64,000 nucleotides of DNA from Halorhabdus tiamatea SARL4B (GTDB lineage Archaea; Halobacteriota; Halobacteria; Halobacteriales; Haloarculaceae): contig NC_021921.1 of assembly GCF_000470655.1 (NCBI RefSeq), positions 1,736,001 to 1,800,000 on the forward strand, in the 5' to 3' direction. Both the position numbers and the translations under genes were made by a program. Each line of letters starts with the position of its first letter. The stretch's first letter is position 1. Positions 1 to 9,200 of the stretch are shown in pieces. The notes beneath the pieces were generated by a model, which worked only from the letters and a program-made list of their open reading frames with translations, was not told where the DNA came from and did not search any database.

Positions 1-552
1 CCGACGCCCGAGCTTCGCGCCGAGACCGACCGCCTCCAGGCCGACCGCATCGAGCGCGCCCGGCAGATCGTCGACTGCGTCGAGGACCGCCTCGGCGTCG
101 ACCTGGACCTCGAAATGCACGACGGCATCGGCCGGCCACACATCGCGCGGGCGATCGCAGAGAGTTCCGCCCCTTACGACGCCCAGAGCGCGTTCGAGGC
201 CCTCATCGGGACGGACAGACCCTGCTACGTCGCCCGGGACCTCCCCGCCTTCGAGCGCGGTCGGGCACTCCTCGCGGACGCGGCGGCGCTCGTCGGTCTG
301 GCCCATCCCCTCCGATACGACGATCCGGAGGGCGCGCTGGCCCACGCCGCGGACCTCGACGCGGTCGAACGCAACTATCCCTACGACGGCGCGGTCGATA
401 TGACATCAGTCGAGGACGTGATCGCGACCCACGACCTCCTCGCGACGGGCGGAAGCGACGCTCACGGGGAGACCCTCGGGAAGGCCGGGCTGGAACGGGA
501 CGCGTACGAGCGCGTGCAGACAGCCCTCGGGGACGGATCTGCCGAGTCCTGA
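1..552 (+). CDS. PHP-domain metal-dependent phosphoesterase, 5' end outside window
   Basis: The reading frame is open from the first base and ends at TGA 550-552, so only the C-terminal part (183 residues) is present. Histidine and aspartate motifs typical of the PHP domain are visible: GRPHIARAI, LAHPLRYDD and near the end GSDAHGE, which supply metal ligands in this fold. Known PHP proteins hydrolyse phosphoesters, such as nucleotides, oligonucleotides or histidinol phosphate. The exact substrate cannot be told from a fragment. The codon pattern and GC content match the housekeeping genes that follow. Confidence 0.8.
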   Translation, partial: PTPELRAETDRLQADRIERARQIVDCVEDRLGVDLDLEMHDGIGRPHIARAIAESSAPYDAQSAFEALIGTDRPCYVARDLPAFERGRALLADAAALVGLAHPLRYDDPEGALAHAADLDAVERNYPYDGAVDMTSVEDVIATHDLLATGGSDAHGETLGKAGLERDAYERVQTALGDGSAES

Positions 553-643
553 CACTGGCGTCACTGGGCCGTCAACGGCGATCGTCTGCCGTCCGTCGGA
601 CGAGAACGGTGGGTTCAATGCCGCGGCCCACGTAGATGCAGGT

Positions 644-808
644 ATGCAGTGTCACTACTGCGATCGGGACGCGGACGTCGCGGTCGAGAAAGACGGCGTC
701 ACGGTGGGTCTCTGTGAGGATCACTTCCGCGAGCGGATGTCGGAACTGGCCGACAGCGAGTGGCTCGAAGGTGTCAGCGACGACCTCGACGTCGAAGGCA
801 TCGAGTGA
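644..808 (+). CDS. small zinc-finger protein (54 aa), DUF6757-like
   Basis: This 54-residue ORF starts MQCHYCDRDADVAV and has a CxxC pair near the N-terminus, followed by GLCEDHF about 20 residues later. That gives a likely Cys3-His zinc site. The C-terminal half is acidic and helical. Short proteins of this plan are common in haloarchaea (DUF6757 as I recall) and have no assigned function. The ATG lies about 90 bases after the PHP gene. The frame is preferred because of the conserved cysteine pattern and strong GC3 bias. Confidence 0.7.
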   Translation: MQCHYCDRDADVAVEKDGVTVGLCEDHFRERMSELADSEWLEGVSDDLDVEGIE

Positions 809-874
809 GCGCCGCCGTGCCCGAATTTCGAACGGTCTCCAGACCAAGTCGGACTGGATCGCTACCTGTGCTCG

Positions 875-1657
875 TCACTTCTCTAGGGTGTGTTCTTCCA
901 GCCACGCGAGCAACTCGTCGGAGACGGCCCCGCTCTCGCTGAGGAAAAAGAGATGCCCGCCCTCGACCCGGCGATGCTCCCCGCGCGGAAGCTCTTCGGC
1001 CAGCCGGGCCGTCGCCGCAGGGTCGACCACGGCGTCGTCGGTGCCACTCATCACGAGCGCCGGCGTCGTGATCTCGTAGAGATCCTCGAGATCGGCTCCG
1101 AGCCACGCCGCCTGCTGGTCACGAAAGCGCGCCGGTTCGGCGTCGTCTGTCGATCGCCACTCGGCGATCTGCTCGATCGTTTCTGGATGGGCTGTCGGGA
1201 CGCCGGGACCGAAGGCAAGGTCGAGCGAGTCTCGCAGGGCGTCAGGGTCCTCGGTTGGCGCAGCCAGGGCCGAGAGAGCGTCCTCGTCGACGGCCGCGCC
1301 GGGGGCCGTCCCGAGGAGCGTGAGGCTCGCAACCCGATCGTGCCGACGGGCGTACTCCAGTGCGATCGCGCCGCCCAGTCCCGCGCCGACGAGGTGGACG
1401 CGCCGCGAGCCGACGGCGGAGACGACCGTCTCCAGATCGGCGACGAGCGTCGAGAGCGCATAGGGGCCGGCAGGCGTGTCGGACTCGCCAGTCCCGCGCA
1501 GGTCCCAGACGACGGCCTCGTAGGGGCCGGCGACGGCGGCGTGCTGGTAACTCCAGAGCCACGCGCCGAACCCGATGTCGTTGACGAAGACGACAGTCGG
1601 GCCGGAACCGGTCACGTCGTACCGAAGGGTCACGCCGTCGCGATCGACTGTCGGCAT
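875..1657 (-). CDS. alpha/beta-fold hydrolase
   Basis: The predicted protein has 260 residues and starts MPTVDRDGVTLRYDVTG. The open frame extends further upstream, but the ATG at 1657 places the conserved N-terminal strands at the usual distance. Hydrolase-fold hallmarks are the early GSGPTVVFVND segment (oxyanion region), WDLRGTGESDTPAGPY, a nucleophile-elbow-like HLVGAGLGGAIALEYA in which the usual Ser is replaced by Ala (GAG instead of GxSxG), VMSGTDDAVVDP with the acid, and GGHLFFLSE with the catalytic His. The missing nucleophile Ser suggests altered chemistry or a non-hydrolytic role. The gene is convergent with the small zinc-finger gene. Confidence 0.85.
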   Translation of the reverse strand: MPTVDRDGVTLRYDVTGSGPTVVFVNDIGFGAWLWSYQHAAVAGPYEAVVWDLRGTGESDTPAGPYALSTLVADLETVVSAVGSRRVHLVGAGLGGAIALEYARRHDRVASLTLLGTAPGAAVDEDALSALAAPTEDPDALRDSLDLAFGPGVPTAHPETIEQIAEWRSTDDAEPARFRDQQAAWLGADLEDLYEITTPALVMSGTDDAVVDPAATARLAEELPRGEHRRVEGGHLFFLSESGAVSDELLAWLEEHTLEK

Positions 1658-1757
1658 AGTCGAGTGGTGCGAGCGCCCGCTCAAAGGGCTACCGGTGACG
1701 ACCGCGTGATTGCGGGGACCACCGAAGCTAAAACCCCTCGTGTCCAATCCGGCGGTA

Positions 1758-2504
1758 ATGGGGATTGCAGCGTTTATCGACGCCGTCGAGGACCAGCAGA
1801 AGACGGTGACTGTCCTCAACCGTGAGTCGGTCGATCCGCTCTATCGCATGCTTGAAGGGATGTTCGACGACGACAGCGTCACCGTCACCGAGAGCCAGGA
1901 CCCCGACGCACCGGGCGACGTCGTCCTCCTCCGTGACGAACAGACGGGGTCGCTGGCGATCTCACAGCTGGGCGAGATCAGCGAGACGCTGTTGCTCGTC
2001 AACTCCGATCTGTACGTGACCGGGACCGTTCCCTTGGCGGAGGTCGAGACGCCGGAAGTCGTGGCTCACCTCTCTGACGTCACCTTCACCGTCGCGGACA
2101 AACAGAAGTTCCTGCTGATCCACATCTCGCGACACATCGAATCGCTGGCCCTCGAGACAGACGACGGCGTCCTTCACTCCTCGTTCCAGCGCCTCTCGCG
2201 CATCCACGACGAACGCGGGACGCTGAGAGCCTACGAGACACTCGCGAATTCGGGCGTCGGCGTCCACGTCTACGGCGTCGACGACTGGGAGCCACCGGGC
2301 TTCGCCGACCGCCTCTCGGTCCACGCCGGCGACACTCCGGAACTCCGGGACTCGTGGTTCGTCGTCCACGACGGCGGTGGCGACGAGCGTCGGATGGCCG
2401 CCCTCGTCGCCGAGGAGATCGGCCCGAACGAGTATCGGGGCTACTGGACGTTCGAGCCGGGATTGGTGAAAGAGATCCTCGCGTACCTCGAATCCACGTA
2501 TTAG
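1758..2504 (+). CDS. DICT sensory domain-containing protein
   Basis: The 248-residue product starts at the ATG 1758 (MGIAAFIDAVEDQQKTVTV); the frame is open further upstream, but this start matches the family. The N-terminal region resembles the DICT sensory domain, found in diguanylate cyclases and two-component systems and common as a stand-alone protein in haloarchaea. The second half has the pattern LHSSFQRLSRIHDERG, GVHVYGVDDW, WFVVHDGGGDERRMAAL and GYWTFEP. No kinase or output domain is attached. The gene is divergent from the alpha/beta hydrolase and convergent with alaS. The ligand is unknown. Confidence 0.75.
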   Translation: MGIAAFIDAVEDQQKTVTVLNRESVDPLYRMLEGMFDDDSVTVTESQDPDAPGDVVLLRDEQTGSLAISQLGEISETLLLVNSDLYVTGTVPLAEVETPEVVAHLSDVTFTVADKQKFLLIHISRHIESLALETDDGVLHSSFQRLSRIHDERGTLRAYETLANSGVGVHVYGVDDWEPPGFADRLSVHAGDTPELRDSWFVVHDGGGDERRMAALVAEEIGPNEYRGYWTFEPGLVKEILAYLESTY

Positions 2505-2751
2505 CCCACGCCGAGTGCAACTGAGCCGCGTGCGACGACGACAGCTCTGAAGGGACGAAAGGGAAGAATTCGGGGGACACCGTCTGCGTATTCGAACTCC
2601 GGGGGAGGAGTTCAGGGTGCCTCTGACAGTTCGATGGGGGATGCGGGCCGGCGTGCCGACCCAGTCGCTGATTGTGGACCAGCACTTGTAAAAGGGTGAG
2701 ACAATTTACTCAGCGTGAATAAACCCATCTGCCCGGCTGACGCCGTCGCCG

Positions 2752-5538
2752 TCAGGTGTCCGAGGTACTCGCGACCTGCCGCAACACGTCGGGAGCCGCT
2801 TCGAGGGCCGGCTCGAGGGCGTCTCCGTCCGGGCCGCCACCCTGGGCGAAGTCCGGCGGGCCGCCGCCCCCACCGCCGACGCGTTCGGCGAGGTCGCTCA
2901 CGACTGCACCGGCGTCGACACCGGTGCCCTCGGGTGCCGCCACGACGAACTGCGCGCCGTCGAGCCCGGAGCCGACGACGGCGACCGACCCGTCCTCGGA
3001 AATGGCGTTGGCGGTCGCCCGCAACTCGTCCATCTCGCCGTCGACCCGCTGAATCACGGCTGTCGTCCCGTCGAGGTCGACTTCTTCGCCCGCACTCCCG
3101 CCCGAGGCGCGCACTTCGGCGAGTTCCGCCTGGAGTTGCTCGATCTCCTTGCCGCGTTCCTTCCACTCGGCGAAGAAGCGCTCGGCCGTCTCCGGGACGT
3201 CCGCCGGGTCGACGTCGAAGGCCGCGGCCGCCGCATAGAGGGCGTCTTCGGTCTCCTGGCTCGCCTCGATGGCTGCCTCGCCGGCCGAGAAGGTGAACCG
3301 GACGACGCCGTCCTGAATGCGCTCGGTCGAGCGAATCTTGATCGCCCCGACTTCACCCGTTCGCGAGACGTGAGTCCCACCGCAGGCCTGGACGTCGTCT
3401 TCGACGTGGATGAGCCGGATCTGCTCGCCGGCCGGGATCCCGCCCTGATAGAGGTCGAAGCCGTACTCGGCCTCGGCCTCGTGACGGTCTGGCCACTCCT
3501 GGGTGACGGCGGCGTTGTCGGTGACGATGTCGTTTGCCACGCGTTCGATCTCCTTGACCTCCTCGCGGGACACTGGCTGGTAGTGGCGGACGTCGATCCG
3601 TGCCGAATCAGTCCCCTTCTGTGCACCGGCCTGGCGGATGTGCTCGCCCAGGACCTCTCGGGCGGCGTGGACGACGATGTGGGTCGCGGTGTGGTGGGCC
3701 ATGAGTCGCCGTCGCCGCCCGCCGTCGACCTGTCCGCGAACGAAGTCTCCGGTCCCCGGATCGGTGTCGGTCCGGTGGAGGACGACGCCGTTCCGGATCT
3801 GGACGTCGGTCACGTCGACCGTCGTCTCGTCCGTGGCGAGCGTGCCGTGATCCGCGGGCTGGCCGCCACCTTCCGGGTAGAACATCGTCTGATCGAGCAC
3901 CACGTCGTAACCGTCCTCGCGCTCGAGGACGTCGAGGACGACCGCCTCGAACTCGGTGCGAGTCTGGTCGTCGTAGTAGAGTTTCTCGGTGTCGGGGAGC
4001 TCGGCGAGTCGCTCCTCGGCGTCGGTCTCCTCGTCCGAGCCGGCGCTCTCGGCGTCCTCGTGGCGCTCGGCGACCAGCGAGTAGAAGTCCTCCGGCGTCT
4101 CGACCTCGACGCCGCGGTCGGCGGCGATCTCCTCGACCGTCTCGGCCTGGATGCCGTGGCTGTCGTAGAGTTCGACGAGTTCCGCGGTGGGGATCGCCTC
4201 GCCGCTGTCTGCGTACTCCTCGGCCAGCTGCTCGACGCGTCGATGCCCACGGTCGAGGGTCTCGCGGTACTTCTCTACCTCGGTGCGGACGATGTCCCGG
4301 ATCGTGTCGCGGTTCTCGTAACCCAAGCGCTCGGCCTGCATGTCGACGAGTTCGTCCATCGGCGCGTCGACGCCGACCTCGTCGACCAGGCGTTTCGTCC
4401 GCCGGAGGACCATCCGCGCGAGATAGCCCGTCCCGACGTTGCTCGGGACGATCCCGTCCCCGAGCATGTACGAGAGCGTCCGGGAGTGATCGGCGATGGC
4501 GTAGATGGATTCGAGGGGTTCGACCAACTCGCGGAGTCGGTCGGTCTCGACGCCGATCTCCGCGGCGATGTCGTCACGGGCCGCCTCGACGTCCTCGGCC
4601 TCGTCGATGTCCATCCGACCGGCGAGTTTCGCGGCCTGGTGGACGATCGCCTCCTCGTCGGGAGTATGATCGATCCCCGCGTTGTCCGTCAGGAACTCGA
4701 TCATCTCGGGGTAGACGGCCTCGTAGACCGTGGGTGTGCCCTGGGAGACCCACGTCCAGCGCTCGAGCCCGTAGCCCGTGTCGACGATGTAGGTGTCCAT
4801 CGGGCTGTAGGTGTTGCCGTCTTTCATCTCGTAGTCCCCGTCGGGATCCTGTTCGAACTGCATGAACACGAGCGTCGCCAGCTCGGCCCCACGGTAGATG
4901 ACCTCGAAGGCCGGCCCGGCGTTGCCGCCGCCGACCCAGGGGTCCTCGATCAACGTGACTTCTTCGGGGTCGGCCCCGAGTGCCTCGAACAGCTCCATCG
5001 CGTAAGCGACGGTCTCCTCCTTCCAGTAGACCTCGCCCTCGTAGGCGTACTCGCCCTCGGCGTCCTCGCGGGCGTTAAAGGCGTGGTGGGCCATCATCTC
5101 GAAGGCCATCGTGTGTCGCCCGGTCACGCCGACGTTGTCGATGTCCTGCATCCGGATACAGGGCTGGCTGACCGCCAGCGGATTGGCTGGCGGCGGGGTC
5201 TCGCCGCTCGTCACCAGCGGCTGGAAGTCGTAGATCGACGCCTGGGTGAGCAGGACGTCCTCACGCCAGCGGTTGGCCGCGACGGGATAGGGGTCGATGC
5301 GTTCGTGACCGCGCTCCTCGAAGAACGAGAGGAACGCCTCACGCATCTCGCCGAGGTCGAAGTCCTCGTCGAATCCCGGATTGTCGATGAAGCTGTACTC
5401 GTCACAGGGAGGCTCGCCACAGGTCTCCCGCGTCTCGTCGAGCGTCCAGAAGTGATCCCCACACTCCACACACTCCTTGCGATGGAACCCGCGCTCCGCG
5501 AAGTACTCGAGCCGGTATTCCTCCTCGAGATCGCTCAT
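2752..5538 (-). CDS. alaS: alanyl-tRNA synthetase
   Basis: This 928-residue protein charges tRNA-Ala. The N-terminus has an archaeal extension with CVECGDHFW and CGEPPC, a likely zinc site. The class II catalytic core follows ([29 protein letters not shown]-type segment; [13 protein letters not shown]). The editing domain carries the HHTATH motif ([12 protein letters not shown]) and the [13 protein letters not shown] zinc motif, which hydrolyse mischarged Ser/Gly. The C-terminal Gly-rich end ([19 protein letters not shown]) is the C-Ala/DHHA1 type. The length is normal for euryarchaeal AlaRS. The ATG at 5538 gives the conserved [13 protein letters not shown] start. The gene stands alone, with a 178-base gap upstream. 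Confidence 0.98.
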   Translation of the reverse strand: MSDLEEEYRLEYFAERGFHRKECVECGDHFWTLDETRETCGEPPCDEYSFIDNPGFDEDFDLGEMREAFLSFFEERGHERIDPYPVAANRWREDVLLTQASIYDFQPLVTSGETPPPANPLAVSQPCIRMQDIDNVGVTGRHTMAFEMMAHHAFNAREDAEGEYAYEGEVYWKEETVAYAMELFEALGADPEEVTLIEDPWVGGGNAGPAFEVIYRGAELATLVFMQFEQDPDGDYEMKDGNTYSPMDTYIVDTGYGLERWTWVSQGTPTVYEAVYPEMIEFLTDNAGIDHTPDEEAIVHQAAKLAGRMDIDEAEDVEAARDDIAAEIGVETDRLRELVEPLESIYAIADHSRTLSYMLGDGIVPSNVGTGYLARMVLRRTKRLVDEVGVDAPMDELVDMQAERLGYENRDTIRDIVRTEVEKYRETLDRGHRRVEQLAEEYADSGEAIPTAELVELYDSHGIQAETVEEIAADRGVEVETPEDFYSLVAERHEDAESAGSDEETDAEERLAELPDTEKLYYDDQTRTEFEAVVLDVLEREDGYDVVLDQTMFYPEGGGQPADHGTLATDETTVDVTDVQIRNGVVLHRTDTDPGTGDFVRGQVDGGRRRRLMAHHTATHIVVHAAREVLGEHIRQAGAQKGTDSARIDVRHYQPVSREEVKEIERVANDIVTDNAAVTQEWPDRHEAEAEYGFDLYQGGIPAGEQIRLIHVEDDVQACGGTHVSRTGEVGAIKIRSTERIQDGVVRFTFSAGEAAIEASQETEDALYAAAAAFDVDPADVPETAERFFAEWKERGKEIEQLQAELAEVRASGGSAGEEVDLDGTTAVIQRVDGEMDELRATANAISEDGSVAVVGSGLDGAQFVVAAPEGTGVDAGAVVSDLAERVGGGGGGPPDFAQGGGPDGDALEPALEAAPDVLRQVASTSDT

Positions 5539-5716
5539 TCGTTGGCTGTATTGTGGCCCGTCCGGCCCTAAATCAGTTCCGAAGGGGCTGTTCGGGCTGG
5601 TGAGGGTGTCCTGGGGCCGAAAACGTGCGTTCCGGCCGCGTCACTGTCTCGCCCAGTGCCGATTCGAGGCCGGCGTGATCGAACGGGTGTGAGACACACG
5701 GAGACGCCCGGTTTGG

Positions 5717-6358
5717 CTATTTGACGGGCGTTAACAACCATCTCGCAACGCGCGCCATGGCAGCCCCGAGCAGGTCAAAGACGTGCAGCGAGAACGCCCA
5801 GAGCAACACGCCGACCGGAACTGCGAGCAACGCTTCCGAGAGCGAGTTCAGGTGCCACCACGGGCCGAACTGCAGGATCGTCAGCCCGTCGTAATGCAGC
5901 GGCGCAGTCACCAGCGCCAGCGACAGCGCGGTGAGCGTCACGGCGACCGAAAACTGGAGGAGGCCAACCGGAAAGCGGGCCAGCACGAAGACACACGACC
6001 GCCACGTCTGCTCGTCGGTGCACGCATTTCGGACGTGGGCGAGCGGCGCTGTCGTCGGAGCCGTGGCAAGCGCCGGCGGCGACTCCACCGTCACGTCGAG
6101 GAGGGAGACAGCCAGACGGCGCTCGACGCTCGCGACACCACGGACGAACATGACCGTTCCGGCGAGGATCACGATGCCGACGAGCAGGATCGAAAGCGCG
6201 AGCCCGAGCGAGACACCGATCACGACGCCGAGAAGCGAGACGACACCGAGCGGAAATCCCAGGGCGTGATACGCGAGCCGTTTGTACGGCCCGGGGTGGA
6301 AGACGATACCGAGACCGTCGTCGGAGACGGAGAGGGACCTGATATCGAGGGCGGACAT
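5717..6358 (-). CDS. sensor domain membrane protein
   Basis: The 213-residue protein is strongly hydrophobic. A short N-terminal soluble stretch is followed by YKRLAYHALGFPLGVVSLLG, which resembles the Putative sensor family (PF13796), a membrane domain usually attached to histidine kinases. Two helices follow at about residues 35-80 (VVSLLGVVIGVSLGLALS; LLVGIVILAGTVMFV), then the RGVASVERRLA motif, and two more helices at about 125-195. No kinase or regulator is fused or adjacent, so this is a stand-alone sensor-domain protein. The gene has its own upstream gap of about 120 bases to rfcS. Confidence 0.7.
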   Translation of the reverse strand: MSALDIRSLSVSDDGLGIVFHPGPYKRLAYHALGFPLGVVSLLGVVIGVSLGLALSILLVGIVILAGTVMFVRGVASVERRLAVSLLDVTVESPPALATAPTTAPLAHVRNACTDEQTWRSCVFVLARFPVGLLQFSVAVTLTALSLALVTAPLHYDGLTILQFGPWWHLNSLSEALLAVPVGVLLWAFSLHVFDLLGAAMARVARWLLTPVK

Positions 6359-6477
6359 CGACAGAGATGTCAGAAGCGCGGACGAAAAAACTATCGGAAT
6401 ATCCGCATCTATCCGAGTGTTTCCGGCTGAGTCCGTTTTCCGGCAAAAATATCTGAATGCGCGAGATCAGATTCCTG

Positions 6478-8763
6478 TCACTCCCGGCCGTCGAGTGCGA
6501 GCGATGCGAGCAGTGCTTCGAGCTGGATCCGTTCGCTCGCGCCCTCGGTGATGCGGTAGTCGGCCTCGCCGACGCGATCGAGGACGCGGACCGCCGCCGC
6601 ATCGGAGAGGTCGAACTCCCAGACGGTGCGGTGAAGCTGGTCGATGATGTCGCCGCCGGCGATCCCCTCCTCGGTCAGCAGGGTGTCGAGACGCGAGCGA
6701 GCGGCGGTGAAGTCGCCGTCGAGGGCGAAGTCGACCATCTCGTGGATGTCCTCGGGTCGGGCCGTCGAGGTGATCTCGAAGACCGCTTCCTCGTCGACCG
6801 TATCGCCCGACATCGAGGCGGCCTGAAGGCCGTTGATCGCCTTGCGCATGTCACCGCCGGCGACGTAGACTAAGGCCTCGATCCCGTCGTCGGTGACGTC
6901 GATGGCCTCCTCGCCGGCGATCTGACGGACCTGTGCTTCGACGGCCTCGTCGGCGAGCGGCGAGAACCGGAAGACGGCACACCGGGACTGGATCGGGTCG
7001 ATGATCTGACTGGAGTAGTTACACGAGAGGATGAACCGGACGTTGTTCGAGAACTGCTCCATCGTCCGGCGAAGCGCTGACTGAGCGTCCGAGGTGTTGT
7101 GGGTCAAGATCCCATTGGCGAGCATGAAGTTCGGCGTCCCCTCCATGCTGATATTGTACGCCTTGCCACGATGACTGTATTCGATATTTTGGATCGTAAC
7201 CGTTTCGACGGACTCCAGTCCACCGTCGGTCACGAGAGCAGGTTCGAATTCGTCTCTCTCGTAGTGTTCGTGGTGTGGCAGTTCGCCGTCCCCAACAACG
7301 ACAAACGTGTACTCCTCACCGTACGTTTCCAGAAATTCCTTCACCTTCTCGGTCTGTCCCCACAGCTTGGCGACGCCTTTGACCTCCACGACAGTGTCGC
7401 CGATGAGGAAATCGGGATGGAACACTGACTCGGAGAGCTCAAACTCCGGTTCGTACTCGTATTCGACGCCAGCATCCTGCAACGCCTTCGCGACTTCGTA
7501 CTCCCAGTCGGATCGGACGAGATGGCCGAGTTCATCGCTGTGTCTGATGTTCCCACCCGTCGGTTCGTGACCTTTGAGGGCTTCCGAGACTTTCTGAGCT
7601 ACCTCGGGGTCCCGCATCGGGTTGTTATCGCCGGTGATGTCACAGACAGGATACTCGCAATTCTCGGTGGCTTTCTCGATCAGTTTTTGTTTCTCATCCT
7701 CATCCAGATCGTCCCACCACTCGGACATCGACCGGCTGATGTCCGCTTTTACCGTCTCGGGATCGGCCTCGACAACCCATTCGTCCCAGGACGTTCCTGA
7801 CCGTTTCTCGCTAAGATTGTCACAGAAGCGTTCGATGCTTTCTTCGTCCATTTCCCAGACAGAAACGCCGTGGAAATCATCGCCGTAGTTCGGGTTGTCT
7901 TCACCTTCAAGTCTCCCGTCGGAGAGCTTCTCAACGATTTTCTCGCGTCGTTCCGCGGACCACTCCGTCCCATACATGGGATTGCCCTCACCCTGCATCT
8001 CACGACTGTGTCTCTCGTCCTTGCAGGAAACCGAACAGAACCGTCCCGCGGTCCAGTCACCACAGGATTCACACCGCGAAACGCCGATGTCGTCTTTGAA
8101 ATCAGCTATCTCGTCACCCGGCTCCAGTTCCTGTAGCTCTTTCTCGACGAGTTTCCCACCTTCATCGACCACGAAAAACGGATGCGAGAGGCTCGCCTGG
8201 ATGGTCCGTCCATCCGCAAGTTCGAGTTCAAAGAAATCCGCGATGCCGGAGTCGACACGGTGTCCCTTGTCGGATTGGACCTCGCTGGTCTCGAAATCGA
8301 CGGATGGAATCGGTTCTCCGTCTTCTGCTACGTCTTCGATGTTTTTCACCTCTGGCTTCGACGGATACCCCGTTACAACCTCGGTTCCAGGCGGCACGCA
8401 CAGTGCGTCGGCCTCGTCGAGGAATATAATTCGGTAATCGTAGCCGCCAAAAGAAGTGCGCGCGAAGCTCTTGACGCGGTCGCGGACGACGTCTATCCCG
8501 CGTTCGTCACTCGCGTTGAGTTCGAGGAAGTTCTCCTCCCAGTCCTCGCCGTAGAGTTCCCGCGCGATGGCGGTGGCGGCGGTCGTCTTGCCGACGCCGG
8601 CCGGCCCGGCGAACAGCATGTGGCTGAGGTCGTTGCGTGAGACGTAGCTGCCCAGTCGTTCGACGATGGCCTCGTGGCCCGCGATGTCTTCGAGGGTTTG
8701 GGGGCGGTACTTCTCGATCCAGACCTCCTGTCGACCCGCCCGGGTTGACTCGGCCTCGCTCAT
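6478..8763 (-). CDS. rfcS: replication factor C small subunit, intein-containing precursor
   Basis: RfcS is the AAA+ clamp-loader subunit that opens and loads PCNA on primed DNA. The precursor is 761 residues, of which 326 are extein, the normal RFC-S length. Extein motifs are KYRPQTLEDIAGH, Walker A GPAGVGKTT (53-61), Walker B IIFLDEADAL (112-121), sensor 1 ILSCNYSSQI and the SRC arginine finger. A 435-residue intein sits directly after the Walker B motif, so ATPase activity requires splicing. The start at 8763 (MSEAESTRAG) is chosen because the frame further upstream runs through purine-rich intergenic repeat. The extein has clear housekeeping codon use. Confidence 0.97.
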   Translation of the reverse strand: MSEAESTRAGRQEVWIEKYRPQTLEDIAGHEAIVERLGSYVSRNDLSHMLFAGPAGVGKTTAATAIARELYGEDWEENFLELNASDERGIDVVRDRVKSFARTSFGGYDYRIIFLDEADALCVPPGTEVVTGYPSKPEVKNIEDVAEDGEPIPSVDFETSEVQSDKGHRVDSGIADFFELELADGRTIQASLSHPFFVVDEGGKLVEKELQELEPGDEIADFKDDIGVSRCESCGDWTAGRFCSVSCKDERHSREMQGEGNPMYGTEWSAERREKIVEKLSDGRLEGEDNPNYGDDFHGVSVWEMDEESIERFCDNLSEKRSGTSWDEWVVEADPETVKADISRSMSEWWDDLDEDEKQKLIEKATENCEYPVCDITGDNNPMRDPEVAQKVSEALKGHEPTGGNIRHSDELGHLVRSDWEYEVAKALQDAGVEYEYEPEFELSESVFHPDFLIGDTVVEVKGVAKLWGQTEKVKEFLETYGEEYTFVVVGDGELPHHEHYERDEFEPALVTDGGLESVETVTIQNIEYSHRGKAYNISMEGTPNFMLANGILTHNTSDAQSALRRTMEQFSNNVRFILSCNYSSQIIDPIQSRCAVFRFSPLADEAVEAQVRQIAGEEAIDVTDDGIEALVYVAGGDMRKAINGLQAASMSGDTVDEEAVFEITSTARPEDIHEMVDFALDGDFTAARSRLDTLLTEEGIAGGDIIDQLHRTVWEFDLSDAAAVRVLDRVGEADYRITEGASERIQLEALLASLALDGRE
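7096..8400 (-). other. RFC intein with NUMOD3-like repeats and a PD-(D/E)XK-like homing endonuclease
   Basis: The intein covers precursor residues 122-556. It begins with Cys (CVPPGTEVVTGY, block A) and ends HN, followed by Thr as the +1 residue; block B is around SLSHPFFVVDE and block F/G around FMLANGILTHN. Between the splicing blocks there is no LAGLIDADG motif. Instead there is a four-Cys finger (intein residues 110-126, CxxC then CxxxC), then GEGNPMYG, GEDNPNYG and GDNNPM motifs typical of NUMOD3 DNA-binding repeats, and finally a segment at 300-372 with HPDFLIGDTVVEVKG that fits a PD-(D/E)XK nuclease core (Asp330, Glu339, Lys341). Base composition is visibly lower in GC than the extein. 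Boundaries are firm; the nuclease class is an inference from motifs. Confidence 0.92.
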
Positions 8764-8789
8764 GGGCGAAGGGAAGTGGTGTGGTGGCA

Positions 8790-8950
8790 TAAAGGCGGGG
8801 ATGGCGAGGCCGAACGAAGTGAGGCCTCGGAATTGCGAGCGGGGAACGAAGTGACCCGCGAGCAGCGAGAGCGAAGCCGCACGAAGTGAGACCTCGAAAA
8901 AAATCGAACGGCGAGTGAAACGAGCCGTGAGCAGCGAGGGCAAGCAGTGA
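8790..8950. repeat. purine-rich AACGAAGTGAG-type intergenic repeat
   Basis: This stretch upstream of rfcS holds several near-repeats of CGAACGAAGTGAG, GCACGAAGTGAG and GCGAGCAGCGAG with interspersed inverted bits, for example GAGGCC and GGCCTC flanking an 11-base loop. Such low-complexity purine-rich tracts are frequent between haloarchaeal genes. It extends the rfcS reading frame falsely upstream. It also lies in the divergent interval between rfcS and samp2, so it must hold or adjoin both promoters. No gene is seen in it. Confidence 0.6.
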
Positions 8951-8999
8951 GTGGATGGTACCCCGAAGGGCTCATGTCCACGCACGCGAACGGACGGAT

Positions 9000-9200
9000 A
9001 TGGAGGTCACGGTAGAGTTAGTCGGCGAGGCCACGCGCGAACTCGACGTCGAGCCCGGGGCGACCTACGGCGAGTTGCTCGCGGACTTCGACGTGAGCCC
9101 ACACGAGGTGTCGGTACTCGTCGACGACCGGCCAGTCCCAGAGGACCAGCCAGTCGACGCCGAACACGTCCGCGTCGTCCGGCTCATCAAGGGTGGCTGA
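9000..9200 (+). CDS. samp2: ubiquitin-like small archaeal modifier protein SAMP2
   Basis: The 66-residue protein has the same length as characterised Haloferax SAMP2 and the same pattern: MEVTVELVGEATREL, SPHEVSVLVDDRPVPEDQ and the C-terminal VVRLIKGG. The terminal Gly-Gly is adenylated by the E1-like UbaA and then either forms isopeptide bonds to target lysines (sampylation) or carries sulfur for tRNA thiolation. The ATG at 9000 gives the exact family length. The stop codon overlaps the next gene's ATG (TGATG), so the two are co-transcribed and coupled. Confidence 0.93.
   Translation: MEVTVELVGEATRELDVEPGATYGELLADFDVSPHEVSVLVDDRPVPEDQPVDAEHVRVVRLIKGG

Noticed and set aside
3136-5571. 811-residue open frame opposite alaS
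   Set aside because: It mirrors alaS in the antisense frame; GC3 bias opens long antisense frames in haloarchaea and it has no motif.
5783-6430. Arg-rich 215-residue frame opposite the sensor gene
   Set aside because: Arg/Glu-rich low-complexity composition typical for antisense; the membrane protein on the other strand is coherent.
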